Positions 51,210-61,982 of a stretch of DNA of 64,000 nt are shown in pieces (positions within the stretch are counted from its first letter, which is position 1; the number at the start of each line of letters is the position of its first letter). Both the position numbers and the translations under genes were made by a program. Source of the stretch: Rhodospirillales bacterium (lineage in GTDB: Bacteria > Pseudomonadota > Alphaproteobacteria > Kiloniellales > JACOMY01); assembly GCA_014324045.1 (NCBI GenBank), contig JACOMY010000010.1, forward strand, positions 1 to 64,000, written 5' to 3'. The notes beneath the pieces are model-generated. The model made no database searches. It saw only the letters and a list, made by a program, of their open reading frames with translations, and was not told the DNA's origin.

Positions 51210-51896
51210 TCAGGTGGCAGCACGCTCTCCGACGCCGGCCAACCAATTCAGGCAGTGGTCCACGTCCATCAGATAGACGCCAATGCGGCCCAGCTCCTTC
51301 AAACCTTCTTCCTCGGCATTGGAGACAGCATCGCTGGCGAGGACCAGACGAAAATCGCGGGCGCCGCCTTCGTAGAGTGTGGCCCGTCCGCTGGTAGAAA
51401 AATTGAAACCGCAGATGACGAGCGTGGTGACGCCAAGCTGCTTCAAATGGGCTTCGAGGCCGGTGCCGTGGAAGGTACCCCAACGCGGTCGATACATCGC
51501 CCACTCCCGGCTTGCCAACTCCTGAAACTCGCCTGCCAAGAGGGCCTCCGGCGTCAGGCGCGGTGCGCCCTCAGGCGCGACGTCCGGGGCCAACTCGGCG
51601 CCCTTGGTACCGGGCATCAGGACGCGCAGGCCTTCTTCCACCATGTGGCGTCGGCTGATATCGACGTTCGATCCGTCGGGACGATAGAGGCGCACGCAAT
51701 GCACAATCGGCAAATCGTACTCGCGAAAGCCCTGAACCAGCCGCTTCACCGCCGGCCGCGCCGTCTGCATGCCCTTCGTTCTCAAGGGGGAGTCGGGCTG
51801 TAGGAAGTCCACCTGCGCGTTGATCGTCAACAAGGCAGCACCGCTGCGCTGTGGTGCTGTATAATCCTGATAATCCTGCTCCGGACCCGGTTCCAT
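51210..51896 (-). CDS. Isochorismatase-like (cysteine hydrolase fold) protein with altered triad
   Basis: A 228-aa protein. Asp30 in LLTINAQVDF is the usual catalytic Asp. The Lys position reads Arg136 (YRPRWGTFHGTGL), and the Cys position in the VICGFNFSTSG segment is Ser169. Two of three triad residues therefore differ. It may hydrolyse nothing, act like EntB isochorismatase (which lacks the Cys), or have a different chemistry. AAGGAG precedes the ATG at 51896. It sits between rarA and crcB. Confidence 0.8.
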   Translation of the reverse strand: MEPGPEQDYQDYTAPQRSGAALLTINAQVDFLQPDSPLRTKGMQTARPAVKRLVQGFREYDLPIVHCVRLYRPDGSNVDISRRHMVEEGLRVLMPGTKGAELAPDVAPEGAPRLTPEALLAGEFQELASREWAMYRPRWGTFHGTGLEAHLKQLGVTTLVICGFNFSTSGRATLYEGGARDFRLVLASDAVSNAEEEGLKELGRIGVYLMDVDHCLNWLAGVGERAAT

Positions 51897-52018
51897 GATG
51901 GCTCCTTGAGTTCTTGGAGAAAGGGCGTTCAAGCGCCTTTAGGAATACGCTAGAGATCTGTATCGCTACAAGCGATGGAGCCTCATGGCAGCTGCATTCA
52001 TGTTGCAAGCCCTTGGTC

Positions 52019-53314
52019 TCAAGTGTCTTCGCCGCGGCTGTCCCGCAGCCGCTGCCAATAAGCCAGCCGCTTGCCTAGGTCACGCTCAAAGCCGCGCTCC
52101 ACCGGGCAATAGAGTTGCTGACGGGAAAGTCCTTCGGGGAAGTAATCTTGGCCCGAAAAGGACTCCGGCTGGTCGTGATCGTAGGCATAGTCCTTGCCGT
52201 AGCCCAAATCTTTCATCAATCGGGGCGGCGCGTTGAGACTATGCGCGGGCGGTGCCAGAGATCCGGTCGCCTTGGCGAGCTTACGGGCCGCCCCATAGGC
52301 CTTGTAGGCGGCATTGGACTTGGGTGCGCAGCCCAGATAGATTATCGCCTGCGCCAGTGCCAGCTCTCCCTCCGGGCTACCGAGGCGCTCATAGGTCTCC
52401 CAGGCGGTCATGGTGTGAACGGCGGCATCGGGGTCGGCGAGTCCAACATCCTCAATCGCAAAGCGCAGCAATCGCCGCGCAATGTAGCGTGGATCTTCGC
52501 CGCCCTCCAGCATGCGCGCCAGCCAATAGAGTGCTGCATCGCAGTCCGACCCGCGCAGCGACTTGTGCAGCGCTGAAATCAGATTGTAATGGCTTTCCCG
52601 GTTCTTGTCGTAGAGCGGTGCACGCTTCTGGATCGCCTTCAGCAGGGCGGCCTCGTCCAGTGGCCCCTCGCTCTTCAGCGCGAAGAGCGCCTCTGCCAGA
52701 TTGAGGAGATGACGCCCATCGCCATCCGCCATGGCTAAAATCTGTCTGCGCGCGCCAGGTGTCAGCGGCAGCCTGCGCCCTTCCTCCGTCTCGGCACGCT
52801 CCAGAATCGCGGTCAAGGTGACTTGCTCCAAGCGGCGCAACACCAAGACCTGGCAGCGCGACAGCAGCGCGGCGTTGAGCTCGAAGGAAGGATTCTCCGT
52901 CGTGGCGCCAACCAACACCACTGTTCCATCCTCAACGTAGGGCAGGAAGCCGTCCTGCTGCGCCCGGTTGAAGCGATGGATCTCGTCGATGAACAGCAGG
53001 GTCCCCTGACCGCCGGCGCGGCGCTGCTTGGCGCGCTCAAAGATCTTGCGCAGATCGGCCACGCCAGAGAAGACGGCGGAGAGCGGCTCGAAGGCCAAGT
53101 CCGAGACCTCGGCCAACAAGCGCGCGATGGTGGTCTTGCCGCACCCAGGCGGCCCCCACAGGACGATAGAGGTCAGGCGCCTAGCCGAAATCATGCGTCC
53201 GAGCGGGGCGTCTTCCGCAAGGAGGTGATCTTGCCCCACAACCTCCGCCAAGTGCGTCGGCCGCAAACGATCAGCCAGCGGCCTAGGTGCAAGCTTGTCG
53301 AAGAGACCGGCCAC
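52019..53314 (-). CDS. rarA: Replication-associated recombination protein A
   Basis: A 431-aa AAA+ ATPase (MgsA). It has Walker A WGPPGCGKTT with Lys60, Walker B LLFIDEIHRFNRAQQD near 107-122 and sensor 1 GATTENPSF near 134-142. The C-terminal tetramerisation region is ending in RLRDSRGEDT. It acts at stalled replication forks. It starts 7 bp after degP. Confidence 0.95.
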   Translation of the reverse strand: MAGLFDKLAPRPLADRLRPTHLAEVVGQDHLLAEDAPLGRMISARRLTSIVLWGPPGCGKTTIARLLAEVSDLAFEPLSAVFSGVADLRKIFERAKQRRAGGQGTLLFIDEIHRFNRAQQDGFLPYVEDGTVVLVGATTENPSFELNAALLSRCQVLVLRRLEQVTLTAILERAETEEGRRLPLTPGARRQILAMADGDGRHLLNLAEALFALKSEGPLDEAALLKAIQKRAPLYDKNRESHYNLISALHKSLRGSDCDAALYWLARMLEGGEDPRYIARRLLRFAIEDVGLADPDAAVHTMTAWETYERLGSPEGELALAQAIIYLGCAPKSNAAYKAYGAARKLAKATGSLAPPAHSLNAPPRLMKDLGYGKDYAYDHDQPESFSGQDYFPEGLSRQQLYCPVERGFERDLGKRLAYWQRLRDSRGEDT

Positions 53315-53321
53315 CGCGCGG

Positions 53322-54767
53322 CTATCGGGTCACGTCGATACGGCGCAGCGCGCCGTCGCGCTCAATCACGACTAGCCAACGCTTGACCGGCTCGTCCAGC
53401 TGCCTTTCCAGCGCATCTGCATCGACGATCTCGGTCCCGTTTAGCTCTCGGACGATGTCTCCCGGCCGGAGGCCGAAGCGGCGAGCCGTCGATTTACTTG
53501 GGACCTCTAACACTATAACACCGTCCCAGACATCTTCCAAGCCGTATCGCCGCGCCATTGCCGGCGAAACGTTGCCCACCACGGCCCCGGAAAGCGGTTG
53601 CTTGCCGCGCAGCCGCCGCGGCGCGAGGTCCGGTTCGTCGGGCGGCAGGACCAACCGTATGGTGAATGTTAAAGTTTTCCCTTTTCGGTACACTTCAAGG
53701 TAAGCTTGCTTGTTGACACCGACGGTCGCCAAGCGGAAGCGCAGCGCGCGCTCATCCAACACACGATAGCCATCAATCGCGAGAATCACATCGCCGGGTT
53801 TGAGCCCGGCCTTGGCTCCGGGGCCTTGCGGGTGCAAACGCTCCACCACCACCCCACCCGGCCGATCGAGACGCAACGAGCGGGCAAGTTCGGCCGTCAC
53901 CGTACTGCCGGTGAAGCCATGCCAGGGCCGTACTACTTCGTCACCCTCCTCGGCCGAGTCGATCACAGTTCGGATCATGTTGGAGGGAATGGCGAAGCCG
54001 ATGCCGACCGATCCGCCGCTGCGGGAATAGATTGCCGTGTTGATGCCGACCAGCCGCCCGTCCGTGGTCACCAAGGCACCGCCCGAGTTACCTGGATTGA
54101 TCGCCGCATCGGTCTGGATGAAGAAGCTGTAGTCGGAGATACCGACCTGCGTTCGGGCCAAGGCGGAGACGATCCCAAGAGTCACGGTCTGTCCGACCCC
54201 GAAGGGATTGCCGACCGCCATCACCAAGTCGCCGACCTCAAGATCGTCGGAGTCGCCAAGGCCGAGAAAAGGGAGATCTTCATCGACCTCCACTTTCAGG
54301 ATCGCAAGATCGGTGCTCTCGTCGGTCAACACCACCTCGGCTGGGAACTGCCGAAGATCGGCCAGGGCCACCGTGACCTCTGAGGCCCCGCGAATGACAT
54401 GATTGTTAGTAACGATCAGCCCGTTCGCCGAGACCACAACGCCGGATCCCAGGGCCATGCTGGAGGGCTGCCGCCGACCGAAGCCGGGTCCGAAATCGCG
54501 GCCGAAGAACTCACGCAGGATGGGATCGTCGAAGAGCGGCGAGCGTTCAGTCCGCGGGGCCGTAGTATAGACATTCACCACGGCCGGCGCGGCCAGCTTG
54601 GCCACCGGTGCGAAGGTCAGCGTGACCTCCGCCATGGAGTCAGGCACCCGGATTTCCTGGGCCTGTCCTCTGCTGGCAGTCAGAATGATGAGGGCAACCA
54701 AGAGACAAGCGATGAGGCGAAGCCCGATAGCAGTCTCGTCAAGAGGCCTTGCTATGCCCTTCCTCAT
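53322..54767 (-). CDS. Do-family serine protease (DegP/HtrA)
   Basis: A 481-aa periplasmic protease-chaperone. A signal segment (about 15-37) leads to the trypsin-like domain with His123, Asp153 and Ser228 (NPGNSGGAL). Two PDZ domains follow (about 295-385 and 395-475). It degrades or refolds damaged envelope proteins. It lies 17 bp after rplQ, an order common in alphaproteobacteria. Confidence 0.93.
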   Translation of the reverse strand: MRKGIARPLDETAIGLRLIACLLVALIILTASRGQAQEIRVPDSMAEVTLTFAPVAKLAAPAVVNVYTTAPRTERSPLFDDPILREFFGRDFGPGFGRRQPSSMALGSGVVVSANGLIVTNNHVIRGASEVTVALADLRQFPAEVVLTDESTDLAILKVEVDEDLPFLGLGDSDDLEVGDLVMAVGNPFGVGQTVTLGIVSALARTQVGISDYSFFIQTDAAINPGNSGGALVTTDGRLVGINTAIYSRSGGSVGIGFAIPSNMIRTVIDSAEEGDEVVRPWHGFTGSTVTAELARSLRLDRPGGVVVERLHPQGPGAKAGLKPGDVILAIDGYRVLDERALRFRLATVGVNKQAYLEVYRKGKTLTFTIRLVLPPDEPDLAPRRLRGKQPLSGAVVGNVSPAMARRYGLEDVWDGVIVLEVPSKSTARRFGLRPGDIVRELNGTEIVDADALERQLDEPVKRWLVVIERDGALRRIDVTR

Positions 54768-54784
54768 GACTTTGTTGTCTGCCC

Positions 54785-55219
54785 TTAGGCGGCGGGAAGG
54801 CCCACGTCCTCCGTCTCTTCAGCCTCAGGCTTAGGACCGGAATTGAGGCCTTTGACTTCGGGGTCGCGATCGACCAGCTCGATAAAAGCCATCGGAGCCA
54901 TGTCTCCGTGGCGGAAACCCGCCTTCAACACGCGGGTGTAGCCACCCTGGCGGTTCTTGTAGCGCTTAGCCAAAACATCGAAGAGCTTCCCCGTGAGGGT
55001 GGTGTCGCGCAGAACGGAAAGGGCCTGACGGCGGGCGTGCAGGTCGCCTCGCTTGCTTAGGGTGATCAGCTTCTCGACCATCGGGCGCAGTTCCTTCGCC
55101 TTCGGCAAGGTTGTCTTGATCTGCTCGTGCTTCAGCAAAGATGCCGCCATGTTGGCGAAGAGTGCCTTGCGGTGAGAGGCGGTCCGGCTGAGCTTACGCC
55201 CTGACTTACCATGACGCAT
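54785..55219 (-). CDS. rplQ: 50S ribosomal protein L17
   Basis: A 144-aa protein starting [20 protein letters not shown], the invariant L17 opening. The last 20 residues are an acidic extension typical of alphaproteobacteria. It is the last gene of the alpha operon, 140 bp after rpoA. Confidence 0.97.
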   Translation of the reverse strand: MRHGKSGRKLSRTASHRKALFANMAASLLKHEQIKTTLPKAKELRPMVEKLITLSKRGDLHARRQALSVLRDTTLTGKLFDVLAKRYKNRQGGYTRVLKAGFRHGDMAPMAFIELVDRDPEVKGLNSGPKPEAEETEDVGLPAA

Positions 55220-55359
55220 ATGGGCTCCCTTTCCTTATCTTCTGGTCTCACACACTAGACCGATCAGGTCAAAGCCGAGACCACATGGAAATCCCGGGAA
55301 CTTCGGCATCGCAGGCGATCGCCGGCCGCTTGAAAACGGAAAGCTGGAACGCTTTCGCA

Positions 55360-56376
55360 CTAGTAGGGCTCTTCCAGCTTCTTCGCCATCTCTTCAATAT
55401 TGTTGGGCGGCCAGCTGTTGATATCCATGCTAAGGTGCAAACCCATTTGGCTCAAGACCTCCTTGATCTCATTCAAGGACTTCCGGCCGAAGTTCGGGGT
55501 GCGCAACATCTCGGCCTCGGTCTTCTGGACTAGGTCACCGATGTAGACGATGTTGTCGTTCTTCAGGCAGTTAGCTGAACGGACCGACAGCTCAAGCTCG
55601 TCCACCTTGCGCAGCAGGTTGCGATTGAAGGGAATTTCCGAAGTCTCTTCACGAATCTCGCGGGTCTGTGGCTCCTCGAAAGTGATGAAGAGACGCAACT
55701 GATCCTGGAGGATGCGCGCCGCCAGAGCAACAGCTTCTTTTGGAGAGATCGCACCGTTGGTTTCCAGGTCCATGGTCAGCTTGTCGTAGTCGGTCACCTG
55801 ACCGACACGACTATTCTCGACCTTGTAGGCAACCTTGCGTACCGGCGAGAAGACAGCGTCTATCGGGATCAAGCCGATAGGGGCGTCCTCCGGCCTGTTC
55901 TGGGAGCTGGGCACGTAGCCCTTACCGGCCGATACGGTCATCTCCATGTCGAGGCGCGCCCCATCGTCCAGGGTGCAGAGCACCAAGAGGGGATTCATGA
56001 TCTCAATGTCATGCGGCGTCTCGATCATCTTAGCGGTAACTTCGCCCGGCCCTTCGGCCCACAGACGCATGCGTTTCGGCCCTTCGCCGTACATGCGCAG
56101 CGCAATCTGCTTGATGTTCAGGACCATATCCGTCACGTCTTCGCGGACACCCGGGATTGAGGAGAACTCGTGCAACACGCCGTCGATCTGCACCGCAGTA
56201 ACGGCGGCCCCCTGAAGTGAGGACAAAAGCACGCGGCGCAAGGCATTGCCCAGGGTCAAGCCAAAACCGCGCTCCAAAGGCTCGGCAACGACCTTGGCCA
56301 AAAGCTGCGGGTCGTTGCCCGGCTGCACCTCCAGCTTGTTCGGCTTGATCAGCTCAGTCCAATTGGTCTGCAACAC
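55360..56376 (-). CDS. rpoA: RNA polymerase alpha subunit
   Basis: A 338-aa protein. The N-terminal assembly domain (to about 235) is followed by the C-terminal DNA-binding domain with [19 protein letters not shown] near 271-289. It appears to use a GTG start at 56376, with AAAGG upstream, keeping the usual [10 protein letters not shown] beginning. Confidence 0.97.
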   Translation of the reverse strand: MLQTNWTELIKPNKLEVQPGNDPQLLAKVVAEPLERGFGLTLGNALRRVLLSSLQGAAVTAVQIDGVLHEFSSIPGVREDVTDMVLNIKQIALRMYGEGPKRMRLWAEGPGEVTAKMIETPHDIEIMNPLLVLCTLDDGARLDMEMTVSAGKGYVPSSQNRPEDAPIGLIPIDAVFSPVRKVAYKVENSRVGQVTDYDKLTMDLETNGAISPKEAVALAARILQDQLRLFITFEEPQTREIREETSEIPFNRNLLRKVDELELSVRSANCLKNDNIVYIGDLVQKTEAEMLRTPNFGRKSLNEIKEVLSQMGLHLSMDINSWPPNNIEEMAKKLEEPY

Positions 56377-56499
56377 GTCAAAACCTTTCTTCTGTTGGCG
56401 GCGTCAATGAAATCACGCCACAAAATCCAATCTCTCTAGCCGCAAGACTCTGATCGACCGAAGCAGCCCGCCGGACGTCTGAAAGCGTAGGAGCGGCAG

Positions 56500-56892
56500 T
56501 TAAACGCGGCGGCGCTTCGGCGGGCGGCAGCCGTTGTGCGGGATTGGCGTGACATCGCGGATTGCCGTGATCTGAAAGCCCACGGACTGCAGCGCGCGCA
56601 GCGCCGATTCGCGTCCCGACCCAGGACCTTTTACGTTGACCTCCAGAGTGCGCATGCCGTGCTCCTGCGCTTTGCGTCCGGCATCTTCGGCCGCGACTTG
56701 GGCAGCATAGGGCGTCGATTTACGTGAGCCCTTGAAACCCTGCGAGCCAGCTGACGACCAAGAGATGGCATTTCCTTGCACGTCTGTGATGGTAATGGTG
56801 GTATTGTTGAAGTTGGCGTTCACATGCGCGACGCCGGAACTGATGTTCTTCTTTTCTCGGCGACGAACGCGTGTCTGGGCTGGCTTGGCCAT
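56500..56892 (-). CDS. rpsK: 30S ribosomal protein S11
   Basis: A 130-aa protein with [20 protein letters not shown] and the terminal [15 protein letters not shown], the conserved S11 end. It forms part of the mRNA exit platform and lies in the rpsM-rpsK-rpoA-rplQ block. Confidence 0.97.
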   Translation of the reverse strand: MAKPAQTRVRRREKKNISSGVAHVNANFNNTTITITDVQGNAISWSSAGSQGFKGSRKSTPYAAQVAAEDAGRKAQEHGMRTLEVNVKGPGSGRESALRALQSVGFQITAIRDVTPIPHNGCRPPKRRRV

Positions 56893-56929
56893 GCTATCCT
56901 AATCCTCGATCCTACTGACGGCTGAGCCG

Positions 56930-57298
56930 CTACTTCTTCTTGCTGGCAATCGGCTTGGCCGGACCCTTGCGGGTCCGCGCGTTGGTATGAGTTCGCTGGC
57001 CGCGAACCGGCAGCCCCTTGCGGTGGCGAAGGCCACGATAGCAACCGAGGTCCATCAGACGCTTGATATTCATAGCGACATCGCGTCGCATGTCACCTTC
57101 GACTAGGTAGTCCCGATCAATGGTTTCGCGAATCTGCACCACCTCATCGTCAGTTAATTGATTGACGCGGCGCTCTTGGGCGATCCCGACCTTGTCGCAA
57201 ATTTCCTGGGCCTTCTGCGGCCCGATTCCATGAATGTAACGCAACGCGATCATCACCCGTTTTTGGGTTGGAATGTTTACACCTGCAATACGAGCCAT
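56930..57298 (-). CDS. rpsM: 30S ribosomal protein S13
   Basis: A 122-aa protein beginning [20 protein letters not shown], with the [20 protein letters not shown] motif near the end. It contacts the P-site tRNA and 50S subunit. It is separated from adk by 284 bp, in which no rpmJ or other gene is seen. Confidence 0.97.
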   Translation of the reverse strand: MARIAGVNIPTQKRVMIALRYIHGIGPQKAQEICDKVGIAQERRVNQLTDDEVVQIRETIDRDYLVEGDMRRDVAMNIKRLMDLGCYRGLRHRKGLPVRGQRTHTNARTRKGPAKPIASKKK

Positions 57299-57582
57299 CT
57301 GGCCATTCTCCTCGCACGAAGTCCACGCAGAAGCCCCGAATCCTCGAAGCCTCGTCCGGTCTCACTCGCCGGGCCGTTGCCGTTCCCCACCCGCAAAGAA
57401 AACGGCCCATGCACTAATGAACCGTCCAATACAACTTGCCCGGACGCCACAGCGCCGCAAAGTGCGAATCATAGGCCGAAGCACACGCCTGTAAATACAA
57501 AAGCCTGATCTTCGAAATCATTGCAGCCCCGCACTCGGCTGTTAGCTCACAATCACCCCTCTAGGATCGAAGGTGTAGAACC

Positions 57583-58152
57583 TTACCGATCAAGGATGGC
57601 AGCAATCGCTGCCATCACTTCGTTAATCTTCCGCCGTCCGTTCACAACATGCAAAAGGCCTTTCTCCCCATAGTATGAGATGATCGGGGCAGTTTGCGCG
57701 TGATAGATACTGAGACGCTTCTTCAAGGTCTCGACATTGTCGTCGCTGCGGGCACCGTCGCTTTCCTTTGCACGGGCCTCGATACGCTTATAGATTTCCT
57801 CATCGGGAACACGCACCTCAAATACTGCATGCAGAAACATATTGTGGTGCTGCAGCATCTGATCAAGGCCCTCAGCCTGCGGAACCGTTCGCGGGAAACC
57901 ATCCAAGATTACACCTTTTGCACAGTCGGGCTGCGCCATGCGGTGCGCGATCATCTCCAGCATCAAGGCGTCCGGCATCAACTTACCTTGGCCCATGATG
58001 GCCTTCGCCTCTTGACCCAAGGCGCTACATGAGGCGACTTCAGCACGCAGCATATCTCCCGTCGACAACTGCTTCAGACTGCGGGTCTCTTCCAAGATCT
58101 GCGCCTGGGTGCCCTTCCCGGCGCCAGGAGGGCCTAAGAGAATGATGTTCAT
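57583..58152 (-). CDS. adk: Adenylate kinase, short-LID form
   Basis: A 189-aa enzyme interconverting ATP, ADP and AMP. The P-loop GPPGAGKGTQA is at 7-17, DGFPRT near 85-90 and the short LID region about 118-150. It lacks the zinc/long LID insertion, as in other alphaproteobacteria. It follows secY in the spc operon. Confidence 0.96.
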   Translation of the reverse strand: MNIILLGPPGAGKGTQAQILEETRSLKQLSTGDMLRAEVASCSALGQEAKAIMGQGKLMPDALMLEMIAHRMAQPDCAKGVILDGFPRTVPQAEGLDQMLQHHNMFLHAVFEVRVPDEEIYKRIEARAKESDGARSDDNVETLKKRLSIYHAQTAPIISYYGEKGLLHVVNGRRKINEVMAAIAAILDR

Positions 58153-58201
58153 GGTGGTGCTCCGTCCTGACTCTGAGCCAACGTCCCTCCCAAAAGTTGG
58201 C

Positions 58202-59563
58202 TCAGCGCCGACCTTTCAACCGCGATTTCTTGATGAGACCTTCGTACTGTTGCGCCAGCAGATGCGAGTGAATCTGGCCAACCGTATCCATCGTCACTGA
58301 CACAATGATCAGCAGACTGGTGCCACCGAAGTAGAGCGGCACCGTCGGGTACTCGAGACGGATGAACTCCGGCAGCAAGCAAACCGCCGCCAAGTAGAGC
58401 GATCCCACAGCCACCAAGCGATTGGTGACGTACTGGATGTAATCCGCCGTGTTCTTGCCCGGCCGCAGCCCCGGTACGAAACCACCGTACTTACGCAGAT
58501 TTTCCGCAGTGTCGTTCGGATTGAAGACGATCGAAGTATAGAAAAAGGCGAAGAAGGTGATCATCGCCGCGTAGAGCAGCATGTAGAGCGGCTGCCCCGG
58601 ACCCAGATAGGAGGTCACATAGGAGAGCCACCCCGGACCGCCTTGGCCTGAGAAGTTGGCAACCGTCAGCGGCATCAGCAACAGCGAAGATGCGAAGATC
58701 GGAGGAATGACGCCCGATGGATTGAGCCTGAGCGGCAGATGAGAGGACTCGCCCCCGAACATGCGGTTGCCCATCTGACGCTTAGGATATTGCACCACGA
58801 TGCGCCGCTGCGCGCGCTCCATAAAGACCACAAAGGCGACCACGCCGACCGACATCAAGATGATGCCCAAAGTCACTAGGCTGGAGCCAACCGGAGAAGA
58901 GGAGAAACCGCCGCTGCCACCCAGTTCGAAGAGCTGCGCGATGGCCAGAGGCATGTTAGCGACGATGCCGGAAAAGATTATGAGCGAGATTCCGTTACCC
59001 ACGCCGCGCTGGGTGATTTGCTCGCCCAGCCACATCAAAAAGATAGTGCCGCCGGTCAAGGTGATAACGGTGGAAAGGCGGAAGAAAAGCCCCGGATCGA
59101 TTACAACGCTACCCAACTCGCTGGTGGTGGCCTCAAGTCCTACGGCTATACCGTAAGCTTGGGCTGCAGCTAGAACCACGGTGCCGTATCTAGTGTACTG
59201 ATTAATCTTCTTGCGGCCAGACTCACCCTCTTTCTTAAGGGCGGATAGCTTCGGTGACACTGCCGTCATCAACTGCATGATAATTGCAGCCGAGATGTAG
59301 GGCATGATGTTGAGCGCAAAGATCGTCATGCGCTCCAAGGCACCGCCCGAGAAGAGATTAAACATCCCCAACACGCCGCCCGAGACCTGATTGTAGACGT
59401 TCTCAAAAGCGACGGTATCGATTCCGGGGATGGGAATATAGGTGCCAAGCCGGTAAACAACGAGTGCTGCGAGAGTAAAGAGCAGCCGTTGCTTCAACTC
59501 CGTGGCCTTACCGAAGGCCGAGAAGCTGAAATTAGCGGCGAGTTGTTCTGCGGCGGATGCCAT
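58202..59563 (-). CDS. secY: Protein translocase subunit SecY
   Basis: A 453-aa inner-membrane protein with ten TM helices forming the Sec channel. It begins ELKQRLLFTLAALVVYRLGT and has the plug region GGALERMTIFALNIMPYISA. It lies between rplO and adk. Confidence 0.97.
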   Translation of the reverse strand: MASAAEQLAANFSFSAFGKATELKQRLLFTLAALVVYRLGTYIPIPGIDTVAFENVYNQVSGGVLGMFNLFSGGALERMTIFALNIMPYISAAIIMQLMTAVSPKLSALKKEGESGRKKINQYTRYGTVVLAAAQAYGIAVGLEATTSELGSVVIDPGLFFRLSTVITLTGGTIFLMWLGEQITQRGVGNGISLIIFSGIVANMPLAIAQLFELGGSGGFSSSPVGSSLVTLGIILMSVGVVAFVVFMERAQRRIVVQYPKRQMGNRMFGGESSHLPLRLNPSGVIPPIFASSLLLMPLTVANFSGQGGPGWLSYVTSYLGPGQPLYMLLYAAMITFFAFFYTSIVFNPNDTAENLRKYGGFVPGLRPGKNTADYIQYVTNRLVAVGSLYLAAVCLLPEFIRLEYPTVPLYFGGTSLLIIVSVTMDTVGQIHSHLLAQQYEGLIKKSRLKGRR

Positions 59564-59691
59564 GACCTTTCCTCAATTGCACCGGTAAGACAAGGACGTA
59601 GAGACTACGGCCTCTCTCGCGCAACGTCGACCGTCAATAAATCCTCGTCCCAAGCAGGATGCAAGGGACAAAAGGAGACATCGAAAACTCC

Positions 59692-60210
59692 TTAGTCGGC
59701 CGGATCGGCAGCTGCCTCTTCGATCTCGCCAGCCGCGGCCTTCGCGGCCTTCTTGTGCACCAGTGTCACGCTGCCACCGGCGGCCTCGACAGCCTTGACG
59801 GAGGAAGCGGTTGCTCCGGTTACCACCAAGTCCAACTTCGCACTCAAGCTGCCAGTCGCCAAGAGCCGCACACCATCACGCGACCGCTTGAAGAGGCCAG
59901 CCTTCACCATGGCGGTGGCATCGATTGACTGACCCCCATCCAGACGTCCGACATCGACTGCACGCTGCAGGCGCACCAAAGTCACCTCGACATAGCGCGC
60001 CCGGAAGGGCTTATTAAAGCCGCGTTTTGGTATGCGCATATGGATCGGCATCTGACCGCCCTCGAATCCATTTATCGAGGAACCACTTCGCGACTTCGCA
60101 CCCTTCTGACCGCGGCTAGAGGTCTTACCCATGCCGGAACCAAGGCCACGACCGACGCGCTGGCGCGGACGACGCGCGCCGACATTATCTGCAATCTCGT
60201 TAAGGCGCAT
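59692..60210 (-). CDS. rplO: 50S ribosomal protein L15
   Basis: A 172-aa protein starting MRLNEIADNVGARRPRQRVG, with GKTSSRGQKGAKSRSG near 30-45 and PKRGFNK. The Ala/Glu-rich C-terminal tail exceeds E. coli L15 (144 aa), as is usual in this class. Confidence 0.97.
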   Translation of the reverse strand: MRLNEIADNVGARRPRQRVGRGLGSGMGKTSSRGQKGAKSRSGSSINGFEGGQMPIHMRIPKRGFNKPFRARYVEVTLVRLQRAVDVGRLDGGQSIDATAMVKAGLFKRSRDGVRLLATGSLSAKLDLVVTGATASSVKAVEAAGGSVTLVHKKAAKAAAGEIEEAAADPAD

Positions 60211-60271
60211 TTTTCACCCTTAAACCTCCAAAGCAACCAGCTCAGCATAAATCTGACCGCCAGGTGCCGTC

Positions 60272-60466
60272 CTACTTATCCTCGACGCGGACCAAGTGAT
60301 AGACCTTGTTAATCATGCCGCGTACGGCGGGGGTATCTTCCACCTCGCGGCTACGGCCGATCTTGTAGAGTCCCAGACCGCGCAAGGTATCGTGCTGATC
60401 CTGCGTCCGACTGATCGGACTCTTGATCTGCGTCACCGTGAGCGTTTTCTTCTTGACCTCAGCCAT
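60272..60466 (-). CDS. rpmD: 50S ribosomal protein L30
   Basis: A 64-aa protein starting [18 protein letters not shown], with [20 protein letters not shown]. The ATG at 60466 overlaps the rpsE end by 8 bp; an upstream in-frame start is unlikely. Confidence 0.95.
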   Translation of the reverse strand: MAEVKKKTLTVTQIKSPISRTQDQHDTLRGLGLYKIGRSREVEDTPAVRGMINKVYHLVRVEDK

Positions 60467-61034
60467 TGGCCTGCTCCTGACTCGCGGTACCTTCGCCACG
60501 GCGTCCTAGCACCTCGGCCACCTTCAGGCCGCGGCGCTGCGCCGCCATGCGCGGGCTGGCACAGTTCTTCAGCCCGGCAAAGGTCGCTTTGATCATGTTA
60601 TGCGGGTTCTGCGTGCCCAGCGATTTGGCGACCACGTCCTGCACGCCCAATGCCTCGAAGACCGCGCGCATGGGCCCACCAGCGATGATGCCGGTGCCTG
60701 GTTCGGCACTGCGCATGATCACTCGGCCAGCACCATAGTGGCCAGCAATGTCGTGATGCAAGGTCCGGCCCTCGCGCAGTGGCACGCGGACCATGCCGCA
60801 CTTAGCCTGCTCGGTTGCCTTACGAATGGCTTCCGGAACCTCGCGTGCCTTACCGTGACCGTGTCCGACGCGGCCCTTGCCATCGCCGACCACCACGATT
60901 GCAGCGAAACCAAATCGCCGACCGCCCTTCACAACCTTGGCGACGCGGTTAATACCGACCAGCTTTTCGATCAGTTCCGGCTCTTCATTGTCGCGCTCGC
61001 GGGATCTGCGGTCCTCTCGCGGTGCTCGTGCCAT
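60459..61034 (-). CDS. rpsE: 30S ribosomal protein S5
   Basis: A 191-aa protein with a dsRNA-binding-like N-domain: [19 protein letters not shown] near 25-43. [20 protein letters not shown] follows, then [20 protein letters not shown]. It guards decoding accuracy. The C-terminal tail is charged. Confidence 0.97.
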   Translation of the reverse strand: MARAPREDRRSRERDNEEPELIEKLVGINRVAKVVKGGRRFGFAAIVVVGDGKGRVGHGHGKAREVPEAIRKATEQAKCGMVRVPLREGRTLHHDIAGHYGAGRVIMRSAEPGTGIIAGGPMRAVFEALGVQDVVAKSLGTQNPHNMIKATFAGLKNCASPRMAAQRRGLKVAEVLGRRGEGTASQEQANG

Positions 61035-61055
61035 ATCTCTTCCGGTCCCGATCCG

Positions 61056-61418
61056 TTAGAATTCTAGGCCGCCCTCGCGGGCGCCATCGGCCAGTGCCTT
61101 GACGCGGCCGTGATAGGGGTAGCGGCCGCGATCAAACACAACTTTGTCGACACCGACCGCCTTCGCACACTCGGCAAGCAATTTCCCAACGGCGCCGGCC
61201 GCTTCCTTGTTGCTGCCCTTACCGTGTTCAGCCCTGAAGCTCCTATCCAGGGTCGAGGCGGTGGCCAGAGTCACGCCCTTGGTGTCGTCGATGACCTGCG
61301 CATAGATGTGCTGCGAAGACCGAAAAACCGACAGCCGAGGACGGCCTCCGGCACACTGCCACAAGCGAAAGCGCGAGCGCTGGGCACGCCGCGCTTGAAG
61401 TTTTTTGTTACTCAGCAT
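61056..61418 (-). CDS. rplR: 50S ribosomal protein L18
   Basis: A 120-aa 5S rRNA-binding protein with [18 protein letters not shown] near 29-46 and the terminal [20 protein letters not shown]. It lies between rpsE and rplF in the spc order. Confidence 0.97.
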   Translation of the reverse strand: MLSNKKLQARRAQRSRFRLWQCAGGRPRLSVFRSSQHIYAQVIDDTKGVTLATASTLDRSFRAEHGKGSNKEAAGAVGKLLAECAKAVGVDKVVFDRGRYPYHGRVKALADGAREGGLEF

Positions 61419-61422
61419 AACC

Positions 61423-61959
61423 TTACTTCTTCTTGCCTTCTTTGCGGCGGATCTGTTCTGTCGAATACCTGATGCCTTTACCTTTGTAAGGCTCGGGCGG
61501 ACGATAGCCGCGAATCTTAGCGCAAACTTGACCGACTACCTGCTTGTCGGCACCGGTCACCGTGATCGTGGTCGGCTTCTGGCACTTGATCGAGATGCCG
61601 TCCGGGATCGGGAATTGCACGTCGCGGCTGAAGCCGATCTGCATGTTCAAGATGTTGTCGTCCTGGACATCCGCACGGTAGCCAACGCCAGTGATCTCCA
61701 GGATCTTGGTAAAACCTTTCGACACTCCAATCACCATATTATTGATGTTGGCGCGAGTGGTGCCCCACAACGCCTGTGCCTTGGTCGTCTCGTTCACCGG
61801 ACGCACGATGATCTCGCCGTTCTCGCGTGTGACCTCGACTTCCTCCGGAAGGGGATAGTCGAACTGGCCGAGCTTTCCCTTGATCGAAATCTGGCCATCG
61901 GCGATAGCAACGTCCACTCCGGTAGGGACAGAGACGGGATTCTTACCGACGCGTGACAT
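61423..61959 (-). CDS. rplF: 50S ribosomal protein L6
   Basis: A 178-aa protein starting [17 protein letters not shown] at ATG 61959 (a GTG directly before it is not needed). It has the [20 protein letters not shown] repeat and the terminal [18 protein letters not shown]. It lies 4 bp upstream of rplR. Confidence 0.97.
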   Translation of the reverse strand: MSRVGKNPVSVPTGVDVAIADGQISIKGKLGQFDYPLPEEVEVTRENGEIIVRPVNETTKAQALWGTTRANINNMVIGVSKGFTKILEITGVGYRADVQDDNILNMQIGFSRDVQFPIPDGISIKCQKPTTITVTGADKQVVGQVCAKIRGYRPPEPYKGKGIRYSTEQIRRKEGKKK

Positions 61960-61982
61960 CACTCCTCCTTCTGCCGTCGGCC

